Below, piece after piece: positions 42,834-53,229 of a stretch of DNA of 64,000 bases. Made by a program: the position numbers and the translations under genes. Position 1 is the first letter of the stretch. Every line of letters starts with the position of its first letter. The notes under the pieces are model-generated. The model saw nothing but the letters and a program-made list of their open reading frames with translations. It was not told the DNA's origin and searched no databases. The DNA comes from Modestobacter sp. VKM Ac-2982 (GTDB lineage: Bacteria > Actinomycetota > Actinomycetes > Mycobacteriales > Geodermatophilaceae), in contig NZ_JAPVBL010000001.1 in the NCBI RefSeq assembly GCF_026967935.1, positions 496,001 to 560,000 of the forward strand. Direction: 5' to 3'.

Positions 42834-43070
42834 TCAGGTCTGGTCGTTGGTCGGGGCCTCGCCCACCGCGCCGGCGAACCCGCCGGTGACGTCGCCGCCG
42901 CCGGCCTCGTCGGTCTCGGTGCGGGAGGTGGCGAGCTCGTCCTCGCCGCTCGTGACCTCGTCGTCCTCGGTGGAGGCGAGGTCCTCGCCCTCGCCGAGGG
43001 CGCCGGGGTCGGCCTGCAGGGTGCGTGGGTCGTTGAGCGGGTCGGGGACGTCGGGATCGGTGACGGTCAT
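42834..43070 (-). CDS. Small acidic, probably disordered protein
   Basis: 78 aa, rich in Asp, Glu, Gly and Thr (LGEGEDLASTEDDEVTSGED), with no hydrophobic core and no family I recognise. Such acidic low-complexity proteins are common in this lineage and may be real, but it could also be a chance GC-rich frame. Divergent from the ArsR gene. Confidence 0.55.
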   Translation of the reverse strand: MTVTDPDVPDPLNDPRTLQADPGALGEGEDLASTEDDEVTSGEDELATSRTETDEAGGGDVTGGFAGAVGEAPTNDQT

Positions 43071-43111
43071 GCCTGGACCGTGCCCCGGTGGTGCGCCGTC
43101 CGAACGTACGT

Positions 43112-43123
43112 AACTGGACAGTT
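43112..43123. promoter_or_regulatory. Putative ArsR operator in AT-rich promoter
   Basis: AACTG-GA-CAGTT is an interrupted palindrome followed directly by AATTAAGG, an A/T island unusual in this DNA. It lies 29 nt upstream of the ArsR start, overlapping the expected promoter, as autoregulatory ArsR sites do. Confidence 0.5.
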
Positions 43124-43151
43124 AATTAAGGAACCTGTTACACATCGCGGC

Positions 43152-43481
43152 ATGGAGGCTCTCGCGGCGCTGGCCGACCCGACCCGGCGGCAGATCGTCT
43201 CCCTGCTCGCCGCCGGTGAGCGGGGTGCCGGCGAGCTGGCCGGGCAGTTCCCGGTCAGCCGTCCGGCGATCAGCCGGCACCTGCGGGTGCTCCGCGAGGC
43301 CGGGCTGGTGCAGGTCCGGGTGGAGGGGCAGCGCCGGGTCTACGCGCTGGACCCGGCACCGCTGTCGGAGCTGGACGCCTGGCTGGCCCCCTACCGGCGG
43401 CTGTGGGCGCAGCGGCTGGACGCGCTGGACACCGAGATCGCCCGCGGACGGCGGGCCCGAACGCAGGAGGACGGTCGATGA
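43152..43481 (+). CDS. ArsR-family transcriptional regulator
   Basis: 109 aa winged helix-turn-helix: ALADPTRRQIVSLLAAGERG at the start, recognition helix SRPAISRHLRVLREAGLVQV near residues 38-57, wing RVEGQRRVYALDP. No metal-binding Cys set, so a non-metal ArsR such as those paired with SRPBCC/AHSA1 genes. Its stop overlaps the SRPBCC start (ATGA), the common arrangement. Confidence 0.93.
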   Translation: MEALAALADPTRRQIVSLLAAGERGAGELAGQFPVSRPAISRHLRVLREAGLVQVRVEGQRRVYALDPAPLSELDAWLAPYRRLWAQRLDALDTEIARGRRARTQEDGR

Positions 43482-43981
43482 CGACACCGGACGAGCGGCT
43501 GGGGCAGGTCACCGAACTGCCGGAGGGGGTGCGGCTGCAGTTCCGTCGCAGCTGGCCGGACCCGATCGACGACGTCTGGGCGGCGCTCACCGAGCCCGAC
43601 CGGATGGTCCGCTGGATCGGCACCTACGAGGGGGAGCGGCGGGCCGGCGGGGCGGGCAGGTTCACCATGACGCACGAGGAGACGCCGATCGGTGAGCCGA
43701 TGCGGATCGTGGAGTGCGAGGCGCCGCGCCGGCTGGTGGTCGACTGGGACACCGAGGAGGGCTGGCGGGTCGAACTGGACCTGACCGCCCAGGACGGCGA
43801 GACGGTCCTGCTCTTCACCCAGCTCTTCCCGCCGGGCACCCAGGTCACCGACTACGTGCTGGGCTGGCACTGGTACCTGGACAAGTTCGACGCCGAGGTG
43901 GGCGACCGCCCGGCGCCCGGCGACTGGGACGGTTTCCTCGCCGCCACCGGCCCGGCCTACGGGCGCGCCCCGCAGGGCTGA
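43478..43981 (+). CDS. SRPBCC (AHSA1-like) domain protein
   Basis: 167 aa START/Bet v1-like fold: VRLQFRRSWPDPIDDVWAAL and LTEPDRMVRWIGTYEGERRA at the N-terminus, GEPMRIVECEAPRRLVVDWD in the middle, and a C-terminal helix GWHWYLDKFDAEV. Such proteins bind hydrophobic ligands or act with Hsp90-like partners; here the coupled ArsR gene suggests a ligand-handling partner. Ends before a strong hairpin. Confidence 0.9.
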   Translation: MTTPDERLGQVTELPEGVRLQFRRSWPDPIDDVWAALTEPDRMVRWIGTYEGERRAGGAGRFTMTHEETPIGEPMRIVECEAPRRLVVDWDTEEGWRVELDLTAQDGETVLLFTQLFPPGTQVTDYVLGWHWYLDKFDAEVGDRPAPGDWDGFLAATGPAYGRAPQG

Positions 43982-43992
43982 GCCGGTTGGCC

Positions 43993-44028
43993 GACCGTGG
44001 AGCCGGGTCGCGTCGCGGCTCCACGGTC
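43993..44028. terminator. Bidirectional terminator hairpin
   Basis: GACCGTGGAGCCG (43993-44005) pairs exactly with CGGCTCCACGGTC (44016-44028) across a 10-nt loop, between the SRPBCC stop and the convergent oxidoreductase stop. Confidence 0.85.
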
Positions 44029-44039
44029 GGGTGGGTGGC

Positions 44040-45212
44040 TCAGGCCTGGGCGGCCCGGGCGGGCTGGACGTGGACCGGGTCCGGTCCGGTCCACGGGCCC
44101 AGCCGGTGCAGCAGCCGGTCGCGGGAGGCCAGCCGCGGGCCGGCCTGGACCGGGTACGCGTCGTAGGAGCTGGTCAGGGCACGGGCGGCGTGCAGGGCGA
44201 AGTTCGGGTCGTCCTGGGCCTCCCGGGCGACGGCGACCAGGTCGGCCTGCCCGGTGGCGACGACGGCGTCTGCCTGCTGCGGGTCGACGAGCAGGCCCAC
44301 GGCCATGGTCGGGATGCCGACCTGCTCCTTGATCGCGGCGGCGAAGGGCACCTGGTACCCGTAGCCGATCGGGTGCTCCCAGCCGCTGCCGATGCCCCCG
44401 CCGGAGACGTCGATCGCGTCCACCCCGAGGGCCTTCAGCTCGCGACAGAAGGCGATCGTGTCGGCCAGCGTCGTCCCGTCGCGGGTCGCGTCGACGGCGG
44501 AGACCCGCACCATCAGCGGCAGGTCGGCCGGCCAGACGGCGCGCACGGCCTCGACCACCTCGAGCGGGAACCGCATCCGGTTCTCCAGCGACCCGCCGTA
44601 GGCGTCGGTGCGGGTGTTGGTCAGCGGGGAGAGGAACTCGTTGAGCAGGTAGCCGTGCGCGGTGTGCACCTCGGCGACCTGGAACCCGGCGGTCAGCGCC
44701 CGGCGCGCGGCGGCGACGAACGCGTCGCGCACCGCGGGGAGCTCCTCCAGCGCCAGCGCGCGGGGGGCCGGCCAGCCCTCGCCCATCGGCACGCCGCTGG
44801 GGGAGACCGGCGTCCACGGGACGTCGCCGGGCCGGGCGTTCTCCGCGGTGACCGGGCCGTCGCCGTCCCAGGGGCGGAGCGTGCTGCCCTTGCCGCCGGC
44901 GTGCGCCAGCTGGATCGCCGCCACGCTGCCGTGCTCGCGCAGGAAGGCGGCGACGCGGGCCAGGCCGGGCACCTGCTCGTCGTTCCACAGGCCGACGTCG
45001 CCGGGGCTGATCCGGCCCTCGGCGGTCACGCCGGTGGCCTCGACCAGCACCAGGCCGAAGCCGCCGAGGGCGAACCGGCCCAGGTGGGCCAGGTGGTAGT
45101 CGCCGACCACCCCGTCGGAGACGCAGTACTGGCACATCGGCGCGACCGCCAGGCGGTTGGGGAGGGTGACCCCGCGCAGGGTCAGGGGCTGCAGGAGCTG
45201 AGGTGTGCTCAC
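44040..45212 (-). CDS. NADH:flavin oxidoreductase (old yellow enzyme, YqjM-like)
   Basis: 390 aa FMN TIM-barrel. Signatures: LPNRLAVAPMCQYCVSDGVV near residue 16 (the Cys of this segment tunes FMN in YqjM-type enzymes), IQLAHAGGKGS near 98, AEVHTAHGYLLNEFLSPLTN near 175 and YGGSLENRMRFPLEVV near 200. It reduces activated C=C bonds of enones or nitro compounds. GTG 45212 is chosen by family N-terminus; the ribosome site is weak. Divergent from pckG. Confidence 0.93.
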   Translation of the reverse strand: MSTPQLLQPLTLRGVTLPNRLAVAPMCQYCVSDGVVGDYHLAHLGRFALGGFGLVLVEATGVTAEGRISPGDVGLWNDEQVPGLARVAAFLREHGSVAAIQLAHAGGKGSTLRPWDGDGPVTAENARPGDVPWTPVSPSGVPMGEGWPAPRALALEELPAVRDAFVAAARRALTAGFQVAEVHTAHGYLLNEFLSPLTNTRTDAYGGSLENRMRFPLEVVEAVRAVWPADLPLMVRVSAVDATRDGTTLADTIAFCRELKALGVDAIDVSGGGIGSGWEHPIGYGYQVPFAAAIKEQVGIPTMAVGLLVDPQQADAVVATGQADLVAVAREAQDDPNFALHAARALTSSYDAYPVQAGPRLASRDRLLHRLGPWTGPDPVHVQPARAAQA

Positions 45213-45274
45213 GACCGCCGTCAACCGCGCGGTGGCCGGGAGGCATTCCGCAGGGAGGTACGTCACACTCTTGG

Positions 45275-45290
45275 TAGACGTTCTAGACGT
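45275..45290. promoter_or_regulatory. Direct repeat TAGACGT x2 upstream of pckG
   Basis: TAGACGT occurs at 45275-45281 and again at 45284-45290, a 9-nt period, in the 191-nt gap between the reductase and pckG. It may be an activator site or part of a promoter; no regulator is implicated. Confidence 0.3.
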
Positions 45291-45403
45291 ACGCCTTTCG
45301 ACCGGTAGCCTGGCCCGATCCCCCCGGCCCCAGCGTTGCGGTCGGGGGTCGACACAACGCCGGTGCGACACCCACGCCGGCGGCACCCGAAGGAGGAGAC
45401 GCC

Positions 45404-47218
<1,815 letters not shown>

Positions 47219-47276
47219 CAGGCCGCCCCTCCGGGCGCCATGGACCGGGTCGGCCGCCGCGGATGCCGACCCTCGG

Positions 47277-47324
47277 GACGAGGTCCCGCTCACCGACAGC
47301 GTCGTCGGGGGGCGGGACCTCGTC
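47277..47324. terminator. pckG terminator hairpin
   Basis: GACGAGGTCCCGC (47277-47289) pairs exactly with GCGGGACCTCGTC (47312-47324), 58 nt after the pckG stop; CCGAC/GTCGG inside extends the stem. Confidence 0.8.
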
Positions 47325-47423
47325 GCATCCGGCGACGCTCCGCTCCCGTGCCGCGGGTGACGGCGCCGCCGGGTTAGCGTGGCGAGGGCGCGCCCACCCC
47401 TTGTGACGGAGGCCAGTCCGCTC

Positions 47424-48638
47424 GTGCCCAACCCGTACCTGCACGTGCTGCGGACCCCGCATGCTCTGCCGATGGTGCTGGCCGCGTTCATCGGCCGGCT
47501 GCCGCTGTCGATGATCGGCCTGGGCAGCGTGCTGCTCGTCCAGTCCGAGACGGGTTCCTACGGACTGGGTGGTGCGGTTGCCGCCGTCGGTGCGGTCGCC
47601 ACCGCGATCGCCGGGCCGGTGATCGGCCGGCTGGCCGACACCCACGCCCAGCGCCGGGTGCTGCTGGCCGTGCTGGCGGTCTTCGTCGTCTCGGGGGTGG
47701 GCTTCCTCTGGTCGGTCCGCGGCGGCTGGCCGCTGTGGACGGTGTTCCTCACCGCCGCCGCGGCCGGGGCGAGCATCCCGCCGGTCTCCTCGATGATCCG
47801 GGTGCGCTGGACCCACCTGCTCCGCGGCACCCCCCGGCTGCCCACCGCGCTGGCCATGGAGTCGGTGGTCGACGAGTTCGTCTTCATCGTCGGGCCGGTG
47901 CTGGTCACCTTCCTGTCCACCACCGGGCACACCACCTCCGGCGTCGTCACCGCGTTCACGCTGGCCGCCGTGGGCAGCCTGCTCTTCGCCGCACAGGGCC
48001 ACACCGAGCCGCCGCCGGCCGCGCACGGGCACCGGCGCGGGGCCTCGGCGATCCGGGTCCGCGGGCTACGGGTGCTGTTCGTGGTGGGAGCCGCGGTCGG
48101 CGCCATCCTCGGCGCGCTGGAGATCGGTCTGGTCGCCTTCGCCGACGAGGTGGGGCAGCGGTCGCTGTCCGGGCTGCTCATCGCCGGGCTGGCCGCCGGC
48201 TCGATGTTCGCCGGCATCGGCTGGGGCGTCGTGCACTGGAAGGTGCGGTTGCGGCACCGGCTCGTCGCTGCCCTCGTCGTCCTGACCGTGCTCACCGTGC
48301 CGCTGGTGCTGGTCACCAGCTACTGGCTGATGCTGCCGCTGGTCGTGGTCGCCGGCATCGCCGTCTCGCCCTCGTTGATCAGCGCCTTCACCCTGGCCGA
48401 GGTGCTGGTGCCCCGATCTGCGGTCACCGAGGCGTTCACCTGGATCGGCACCGCGCTGGCCCTGGGGGTGGCGATCGGGGCGTCGGTCGCCGGGAAGATC
48501 GTGGACACCGTGGGGGCGAACGCCAGCTTCCTGGTCGCCACCGTGGCGGCGGGCCTGGCGGCGGTGGTGGTCGGCCTGGGGCAGCGGACGCTGCACGTGC
48601 CGGCCGAGCACGCCGCCTCCCCGGCGTTGGCCCACTGA
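47424..48638 (+). CDS. MFS transporter
   Basis: 404 aa with about twelve hydrophobic segments. The family loop between helices 2 and 3 is seen as GPVIGRLADTHAQRRVLLAV near residues 65-84. FIVGPVLVTFLSTTGHTTSG and a large cytosolic linker with GHRRGASAIRVRG around 195-210 divide the halves. Resembles YfcJ/YcaD-like drug or sugar exporters; substrate unknown. GTG 47424 follows GGAGG at about 10 nt; GTG 47403 is the alternative. Confidence 0.88.
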   Translation: MPNPYLHVLRTPHALPMVLAAFIGRLPLSMIGLGSVLLVQSETGSYGLGGAVAAVGAVATAIAGPVIGRLADTHAQRRVLLAVLAVFVVSGVGFLWSVRGGWPLWTVFLTAAAAGASIPPVSSMIRVRWTHLLRGTPRLPTALAMESVVDEFVFIVGPVLVTFLSTTGHTTSGVVTAFTLAAVGSLLFAAQGHTEPPPAAHGHRRGASAIRVRGLRVLFVVGAAVGAILGALEIGLVAFADEVGQRSLSGLLIAGLAAGSMFAGIGWGVVHWKVRLRHRLVAALVVLTVLTVPLVLVTSYWLMLPLVVVAGIAVSPSLISAFTLAEVLVPRSAVTEAFTWIGTALALGVAIGASVAGKIVDTVGANASFLVATVAAGLAAVVVGLGQRTLHVPAEHAASPALAH

Positions 48639-48726
48639 AGGAGGACGCCGTCCTCCCCACCCCTCGCACGCTCGCGGTGGGACCCGGGAGGAGGCCGGGC
48701 GGGCCTGCTGCTGCGATGCTCCGCGG

Positions 48727-49395
48727 ATGACCTCCCCCCGCCCCGCCGCCGGCGGCGGCCGCCTGCTCGGGGTCGCCCCGGAGCGGCTGGACCGCTGGCT
48801 GGACGGCGTCGCGCAGCGGCACGGCGCGTTCACCGACGTGCAGGTCGACGACGCGGGCGTGGTCACCGTGACCTGTCAGGACACCACCACGGTGCGGCTG
48901 ACCGCCCCCTACGGCTGGACGCCGGGACCGGCGCCGCTGACCGCCTTCACCGCCGCGGCCAAGGTGCCGCGGCGCACCGCCGTCCTGCTGGTCCGGCGCG
49001 GCCGCTGGGCGGTCGGGGTGTTCGACGGCGCGGACCTCGTCGTCTCCAAGGTCGACACCCGCCAGGTGCAGGGCCGCACGGCCGCCGGCGGCTGGTCGCA
49101 GCAGCGCTTCGCCCGCCGGCGCGGGCACCAGACCGACGCCGTCGTCAGCCACGCCGCGGACACCGCCGCCCGGGTGCTGCTGCCGCACGCCGGCACGCTG
49201 GACGCGCTGGCGCCGGGCGGGGACAAGGGCCTGGCCGCGGAGGTCCTCACCGACCCGCGGCTGCGCCCGCTGGCCGACCTCCCGCGCCTGCCCGCGCTGG
49301 ACGTCGGCGAGCCGACGAAGGTGGTGCTGCTGGCGACCCCGGCTCAGTTCCGGGCCGTGCGGGTGCACATCGTGGAGCCCACCGACCGCAGCTGA
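48727..49395 (+). CDS. acVLRF1-family peptidyl-tRNA hydrolase
   Basis: 222 aa, a homologue of the eRF1-like VLRF1 release-factor family of actinobacteria. The loop that replaces the GGQ motif is GRTAAGGWSQQRFARRRGHQ near residues 115-134, with the diagnostic GGWSQQRFARRR. The family is proposed to cleave stalled peptidyl-tRNA during ribosome-associated quality control. Divergent/independent of its neighbours; convergent with the flavin monooxygenase. Confidence 0.88.
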   Translation: MTSPRPAAGGGRLLGVAPERLDRWLDGVAQRHGAFTDVQVDDAGVVTVTCQDTTTVRLTAPYGWTPGPAPLTAFTAAAKVPRRTAVLLVRRGRWAVGVFDGADLVVSKVDTRQVQGRTAAGGWSQQRFARRRGHQTDAVVSHAADTAARVLLPHAGTLDALAPGGDKGLAAEVLTDPRLRPLADLPRLPALDVGEPTKVVLLATPAQFRAVRVHIVEPTDRS

Positions 49396-49419
49396 GCGGC
49401 CCTGTGGACACCTGCCCCC

Positions 49420-51249
49420 TCAGCAGGTGTGGTGCACCTCCTGGAGCCGGTGCACCCGGGTCGGGATGCCCACCTGCCGGGCCTTGAGCTGCAGCGCCAG
49501 GTAGAGCGAGTAGTGCCGGGACTGGTGCAGGTTGCCGCCGTGGAACCACAGCGCCTCCTGCTGGGTGGGCTTCCACATGTTGCGCTGTTCGCCCTCCCAC
49601 GGGCCCGGGTCCTTGGTGGTGTCCGAGCCCAGCCCCCAGACCTTGCCCACCCGGTCGGCGACCTCCTGGCTGATCAGGTCGGCGGCCCAGCCGTTCATCG
49701 AGCCGTACCCGGTCGCGTAGACGACCAGGTCGGCCGGCAGCTGCGTGCCGTCGGCCAGCACGACCGAGTCCTCGGTCAGGTGGTCGACCTGCCCCTTGAC
49801 CAGCCGGACGTCGCCGTTCGCGACGAGGTCGGCCGCGCCCACGTCGATGTAGTAGCCCGAGCCGCGGCGCAGGTACTTCATGAACAGGCCCGACCCGTCC
49901 TCGCCCCAGTCGTGGTCGAACCCGGCGGCCTCGAGCCGCTGGTAGAAGTCGGCGTCCCGCTCCCGCATCTGGTCGTACAGCGGGATCTGGAACTCGTGCA
50001 TGATCCGGTAGGGCAGCGAGGCGAAGGTGAGGTCGGCCTTCTCCGTCGTCATGCCGCCGGCGACGGCCTCCTCGGAGTACAGCGCACCCAGCCCGATCTC
50101 CATCAGCGACTCCGACCGGACGATGTGGGTCGAGGAGCGCTGGACCATCGTGACGTCGGCGCCGTTCTCCCACAGCGCTCCGCAGATGTCGAAGGCGGAG
50201 TTGTTGGAGCCGATGACCACGCACCTCTTGCCGCGGTAGGCGTCCGGGCCCGGGTGGGCCGAGGAGTGGTGCTGGTCGCCGCGGAAGACGTCCTGGCCGG
50301 GCAGCACCGGGACGTTCGGCTTGCCCGACATCCCGGTCGCCAGCACCAGCTGCGTCGGGCGCAGCTCCACCGGCACGCCGTCCCGCTCGACGGTGACCCG
50401 CCACTCCTGGGTCGCCTCGTCGTAGGCGGCGCTGATCGCCCGGGTGTTCGACCAGTAGTTGAGCTCCATCACCCGGGTGTAGGACTCCAGCCAGTCGGCG
50501 ATCTTGTCCTTGGGGGCGAACACCGGCCAGTTGTCGGGGAACTTGATGTAAGGCAGGTGGTCGTACCAGACGGGGTCGTGCAGGCACAGCGACTTGTAGC
50601 GGCTGCGCCACTGGTCGCCGGGCCGGGGGTGCTTGTCGATCACGATGGCGGGGACGTCGAGCTGCCGCAGTCGGGCCCCGAGGGCGATCCCGCCCTGCCC
50701 GCCACCGACCACGAGCACGTACGGCTGGGTCTGGTAGCCCAGCTCCCGGGCCTCCCGCTCGCGCCGGTCCAGCCAGGTCTCCCGGTCGCGGTGGATGCCG
50801 TGCTCGGCGCCCATCGGCCGCCGGTCGCGCACCGGCTCCTCGTGCCCGGTCAGCTCGTACAGCGTGGTCAGCAGGGTCCAGGCCCGCCCGTCCTGCAGGC
50901 GCAGGTGCCCCCGCCCACGGCCGACGGCGGTCTGGAAGGTGATCCACGCCTCGTCGACGCCGTCGGCGCCGGTGGGCGGCTCGGCGGCCGTGAAGCCCTG
51001 CGGGTCGGTGTGGTCGAGCGTGGCCTCCAGCAGGTCACGGACGCCGTCGTGCCCCTCCACCGTGGTGATGTTCCAGCTGAACGAGACCAGGTCGCGCCAG
51101 AAGCAGGTCGGCGCGAACAGCTCGACCACCCGGTCGACGTCCCGGGCGGTCAGCGCGGACTGGAAGGCTTCCAGCCAGGCGGCCACCCGGCTGCCCGGGT
51201 CGTCCGCTCCGGTGGTCGGGGTGTCGGTCGGGTCCAGGGTCTGGGTCAC
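49420..51249 (-). CDS. Flavin-containing monooxygenase with N-terminal SnoaL-like domain
   Basis: 609 aa. Residues ~15-140 form a SnoaL/NTF2-like domain (VAAWLEAFQSALTARDVDRV and VELFAPTCFWRDLV). Then an FMO: FAD site VLVVGGGQGGIALGARLRQL near 170, NADPH site CVVIGSNNSAFDICGALWEN near 345, and the linker DVFRGDQHHSSAH where FMOs carry FxGxxxH. It inserts one oxygen into N, S or carbonyl substrates. GTG 51249 has AGGAG 7 nt upstream. The zinc dehydrogenase gene lies upstream beyond a terminator. Confidence 0.9.
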   Translation of the reverse strand: MTQTLDPTDTPTTGADDPGSRVAAWLEAFQSALTARDVDRVVELFAPTCFWRDLVSFSWNITTVEGHDGVRDLLEATLDHTDPQGFTAAEPPTGADGVDEAWITFQTAVGRGRGHLRLQDGRAWTLLTTLYELTGHEEPVRDRRPMGAEHGIHRDRETWLDRREREARELGYQTQPYVLVVGGGQGGIALGARLRQLDVPAIVIDKHPRPGDQWRSRYKSLCLHDPVWYDHLPYIKFPDNWPVFAPKDKIADWLESYTRVMELNYWSNTRAISAAYDEATQEWRVTVERDGVPVELRPTQLVLATGMSGKPNVPVLPGQDVFRGDQHHSSAHPGPDAYRGKRCVVIGSNNSAFDICGALWENGADVTMVQRSSTHIVRSESLMEIGLGALYSEEAVAGGMTTEKADLTFASLPYRIMHEFQIPLYDQMRERDADFYQRLEAAGFDHDWGEDGSGLFMKYLRRGSGYYIDVGAADLVANGDVRLVKGQVDHLTEDSVVLADGTQLPADLVVYATGYGSMNGWAADLISQEVADRVGKVWGLGSDTTKDPGPWEGEQRNMWKPTQQEALWFHGGNLHQSRHYSLYLALQLKARQVGIPTRVHRLQEVHHTC

Positions 51250-51411
51250 CGTGCGGCTCCTGCGTCCTCGGAGGAGTGGCCGCCGCGACCGGCGTCCGTG
51301 AGCAGCTGACCACCCTGCCGCCACCCGGTGAGAGAGCTCCGGAGGAGTCGCCCCGTCCCCGTCGAGCGCCGCCACCGTCTGTGTGATCCGAGACACACTC
51401 AGTGACGCCGA

Positions 51412-51441
51412 GAGGGGCCAAAGTCGCGATCTTGGCCCCTC
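51412..51441. terminator. Terminator hairpin of the zinc dehydrogenase gene
   Basis: GAGGGGCCAA (51412-51421) pairs exactly with TTGGCCCCTC (51432-51441) with a 10-nt loop, immediately after the minus-strand stop at 51448 and upstream of the monooxygenase gene. Confidence 0.8.
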
Positions 51442-51447
51442 ATGGGG

Positions 51448-52473
51448 TCAGGGCTGGAGGACCAGTCGGATCGGGTCGCCCTCCTTGCGGGACAGCCGGT
51501 CGACCGCCGTCGCCGCCTCGCTGAGCGGCAGGGTGTCGCTGACCGAGCGGGCGAAGTCGATCCGGTGGTGGCGCACCAGCTGCACCAGTTCCAGCACGTG
51601 CTCGGGCATCGACCCGTAGTGGCCCAGCACCTTCTGGCCGAAGTAGCTGAACGCCGTCCCGTCCTCGATCGTCAGCGGCTGCCTGGTCAGGCCGACCAGC
51701 ACCAGCGCGCCACCGACGCCGAGCGCGCGCACCGCCTGCTCGCGCACCGCGGCGACCCCGGCGAAGTCGAAGGCGAACGCCAGACCGGCCCCACCGGTCG
51801 CGGCTCGCACCTGGTCGACCAGGTCGTCGGCGGCGGGGTCCAGGGCCACGTCCGCGCCGAACTGCAGCGCCCGTTCCCGGGCGGCCGGCACCGGGTCGAC
51901 GGCGATGATCGGCGCCGCCCCGGCCAGCCGGAGCAGCTGCACGCCGTGCGCGCCCAGCCCGCCGATGCCCCAGACGCCCACCGACTGGGCCGGCCGGACC
52001 CCGGCGGTGGCGGTGATCGCCCCCCACGGGGTGGAGACCGCGTCGGGCACGATGCAGGCCTGCTCCAGCGGCAGGTCGTCGGGGACGGCGACCAGCGTGT
52101 CCGCCCGCGCCACCGCGTACTGGGCCCACCCGCCGTCGTAGTCGACACCGCGGGTGTGCACGACGCCGTGCCGCTCCTCCCCCGCCTGCAGCAGCACCCG
52201 CTGGTCGGCGGCCCAACCGGTCACGCCGTCGCCCAGCGCCGCCACGGTGCCGGCCACCTCGTGGCCCAGGGTCACCGTGTCCCCGGGCAGGAACAGCGGG
52301 GTCAGCTCGCCCTCGATGAGGTGGACGTCGGACAGGCAGACGCCGGCGGCGCGCACCCGGACGAGCACCTCGCCGGGGCCCGGGGTCGGCACGGGCACCT
52401 CGGTGACGGCGAAGTCGCGGGTCCGGACGTTCAGCCGCCCGGCGAGCATGGAGTCAGGGATCGTCTCGGCCAT
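51448..52473 (-). CDS. Zinc-dependent alcohol dehydrogenase (MDR family)
   Basis: 341 aa. Catalytic zinc ligands: Cys in RAAGVCLSDVHLIEG near residue 47, then GHEVAGTVAALG near 69. The structural-zinc four-Cys lobe is absent, replaced by LLQAGEERHGVVHTRG, so it binds at most the catalytic zinc. NAD(P) fold SVGVWGIGGLGAHGVQLLRL near 166. Oxidises or reduces an alcohol/aldehyde of unknown identity. ATG 52473; ribosome site unclear. Confidence 0.88.
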   Translation of the reverse strand: MAETIPDSMLAGRLNVRTRDFAVTEVPVPTPGPGEVLVRVRAAGVCLSDVHLIEGELTPLFLPGDTVTLGHEVAGTVAALGDGVTGWAADQRVLLQAGEERHGVVHTRGVDYDGGWAQYAVARADTLVAVPDDLPLEQACIVPDAVSTPWGAITATAGVRPAQSVGVWGIGGLGAHGVQLLRLAGAAPIIAVDPVPAARERALQFGADVALDPAADDLVDQVRAATGGAGLAFAFDFAGVAAVREQAVRALGVGGALVLVGLTRQPLTIEDGTAFSYFGQKVLGHYGSMPEHVLELVQLVRHHRIDFARSVSDTLPLSEAATAVDRLSRKEGDPIRLVLQP

Positions 52474-52528
52474 CACCCCACCCTGCCCCCGGCCGTGCAG
52501 GCCCGCCGTCCGGGGGTAGGGGAGCGCG

Positions 52529-53215
52529 GTGTCTCCTTCCTCACGAGCGGCGGACGGCCGCCTGGACAGCCGCCCCGACCAGCAGCCGACCGGCCCTGCC
52601 CCCGTTCCGGGGGTCTCCCGGCTCGACCTGGGGCCGGGAGCGGAGGCGTTGCTCGCCGTCCCGGCCGGTGACCCGCAGCCGCGCCCCCTGCTGGTGTTCT
52701 TCCACGGTGCCGGCGGGACGGCGGAGCAGTCGCTGGCCGCGGTCGGCGCGGCGGCCACCGACCGGGGGGTGCTCGTGCTCGCCCCGACGTCGGCGGCCAC
52801 CACCTGGGACCTGATCGCCGGCGGGCTGGGCCGGGACGTCGCCGTCCTGGACGCGGCGCTCGGCCACGTCTTCGCCACCTGCCCGGTGAGCCGGGTGGCC
52901 GTGGCCGGGTTCTCCGACGGCGGCTCGTACGCGCTGTCGCTGGGCGTGGCCAACGGCGACCTGGCCGAGGCCGTGCTGGCCTTCTCCCCGGGCTTCGTCT
53001 CCTCGCCCGGCCGGTACGGCCGGCCCCGGTTCTGGCTCAGCCACGGCAGCGCGGACCCGGTCCTGCCGGTGGACCGGTGTGGGCGGCGGGTCTCCGCCGA
53101 ACTGCTCGCCGACGGCTACGACGTGACCTACGAGGAGTTCGCCGGTGGCCACGTGATCACCCCGGAGCTGGTCACCGCGGGGCTGGACTGGTGGCTCGGC
53201 GCCCCGGCCGGCTGA
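52529..53215 (+). CDS. Alpha/beta-fold hydrolase (phospholipase/carboxylesterase type)
   Basis: 228 aa. LLVFFHGAGGTAEQSLAAVG near residue 53 forms the oxyanion hole, Ser129 in VAGFSDGGSYALSLGV is the nucleophile, Asp in HGSADPVLPVDR and His in FAGGHVITPE complete the triad. This is the PldB/YpfH esterase group. A Pro-rich N-terminal 30 residues precede the fold, so the real start could be later. Divergent from the zinc dehydrogenase across 55 nt. Confidence 0.9.
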   Translation: MSPSSRAADGRLDSRPDQQPTGPAPVPGVSRLDLGPGAEALLAVPAGDPQPRPLLVFFHGAGGTAEQSLAAVGAAATDRGVLVLAPTSAATTWDLIAGGLGRDVAVLDAALGHVFATCPVSRVAVAGFSDGGSYALSLGVANGDLAEAVLAFSPGFVSSPGRYGRPRFWLSHGSADPVLPVDRCGRRVSAELLADGYDVTYEEFAGGHVITPELVTAGLDWWLGAPAG

Positions 53216-53229
53216 CCGGGGCGGCCGGC

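Noticed and set aside
45213-45403. Possible T-box or other riboswitch before pckG
   Set aside because: No conserved riboswitch motif; only a short direct repeat is seen.
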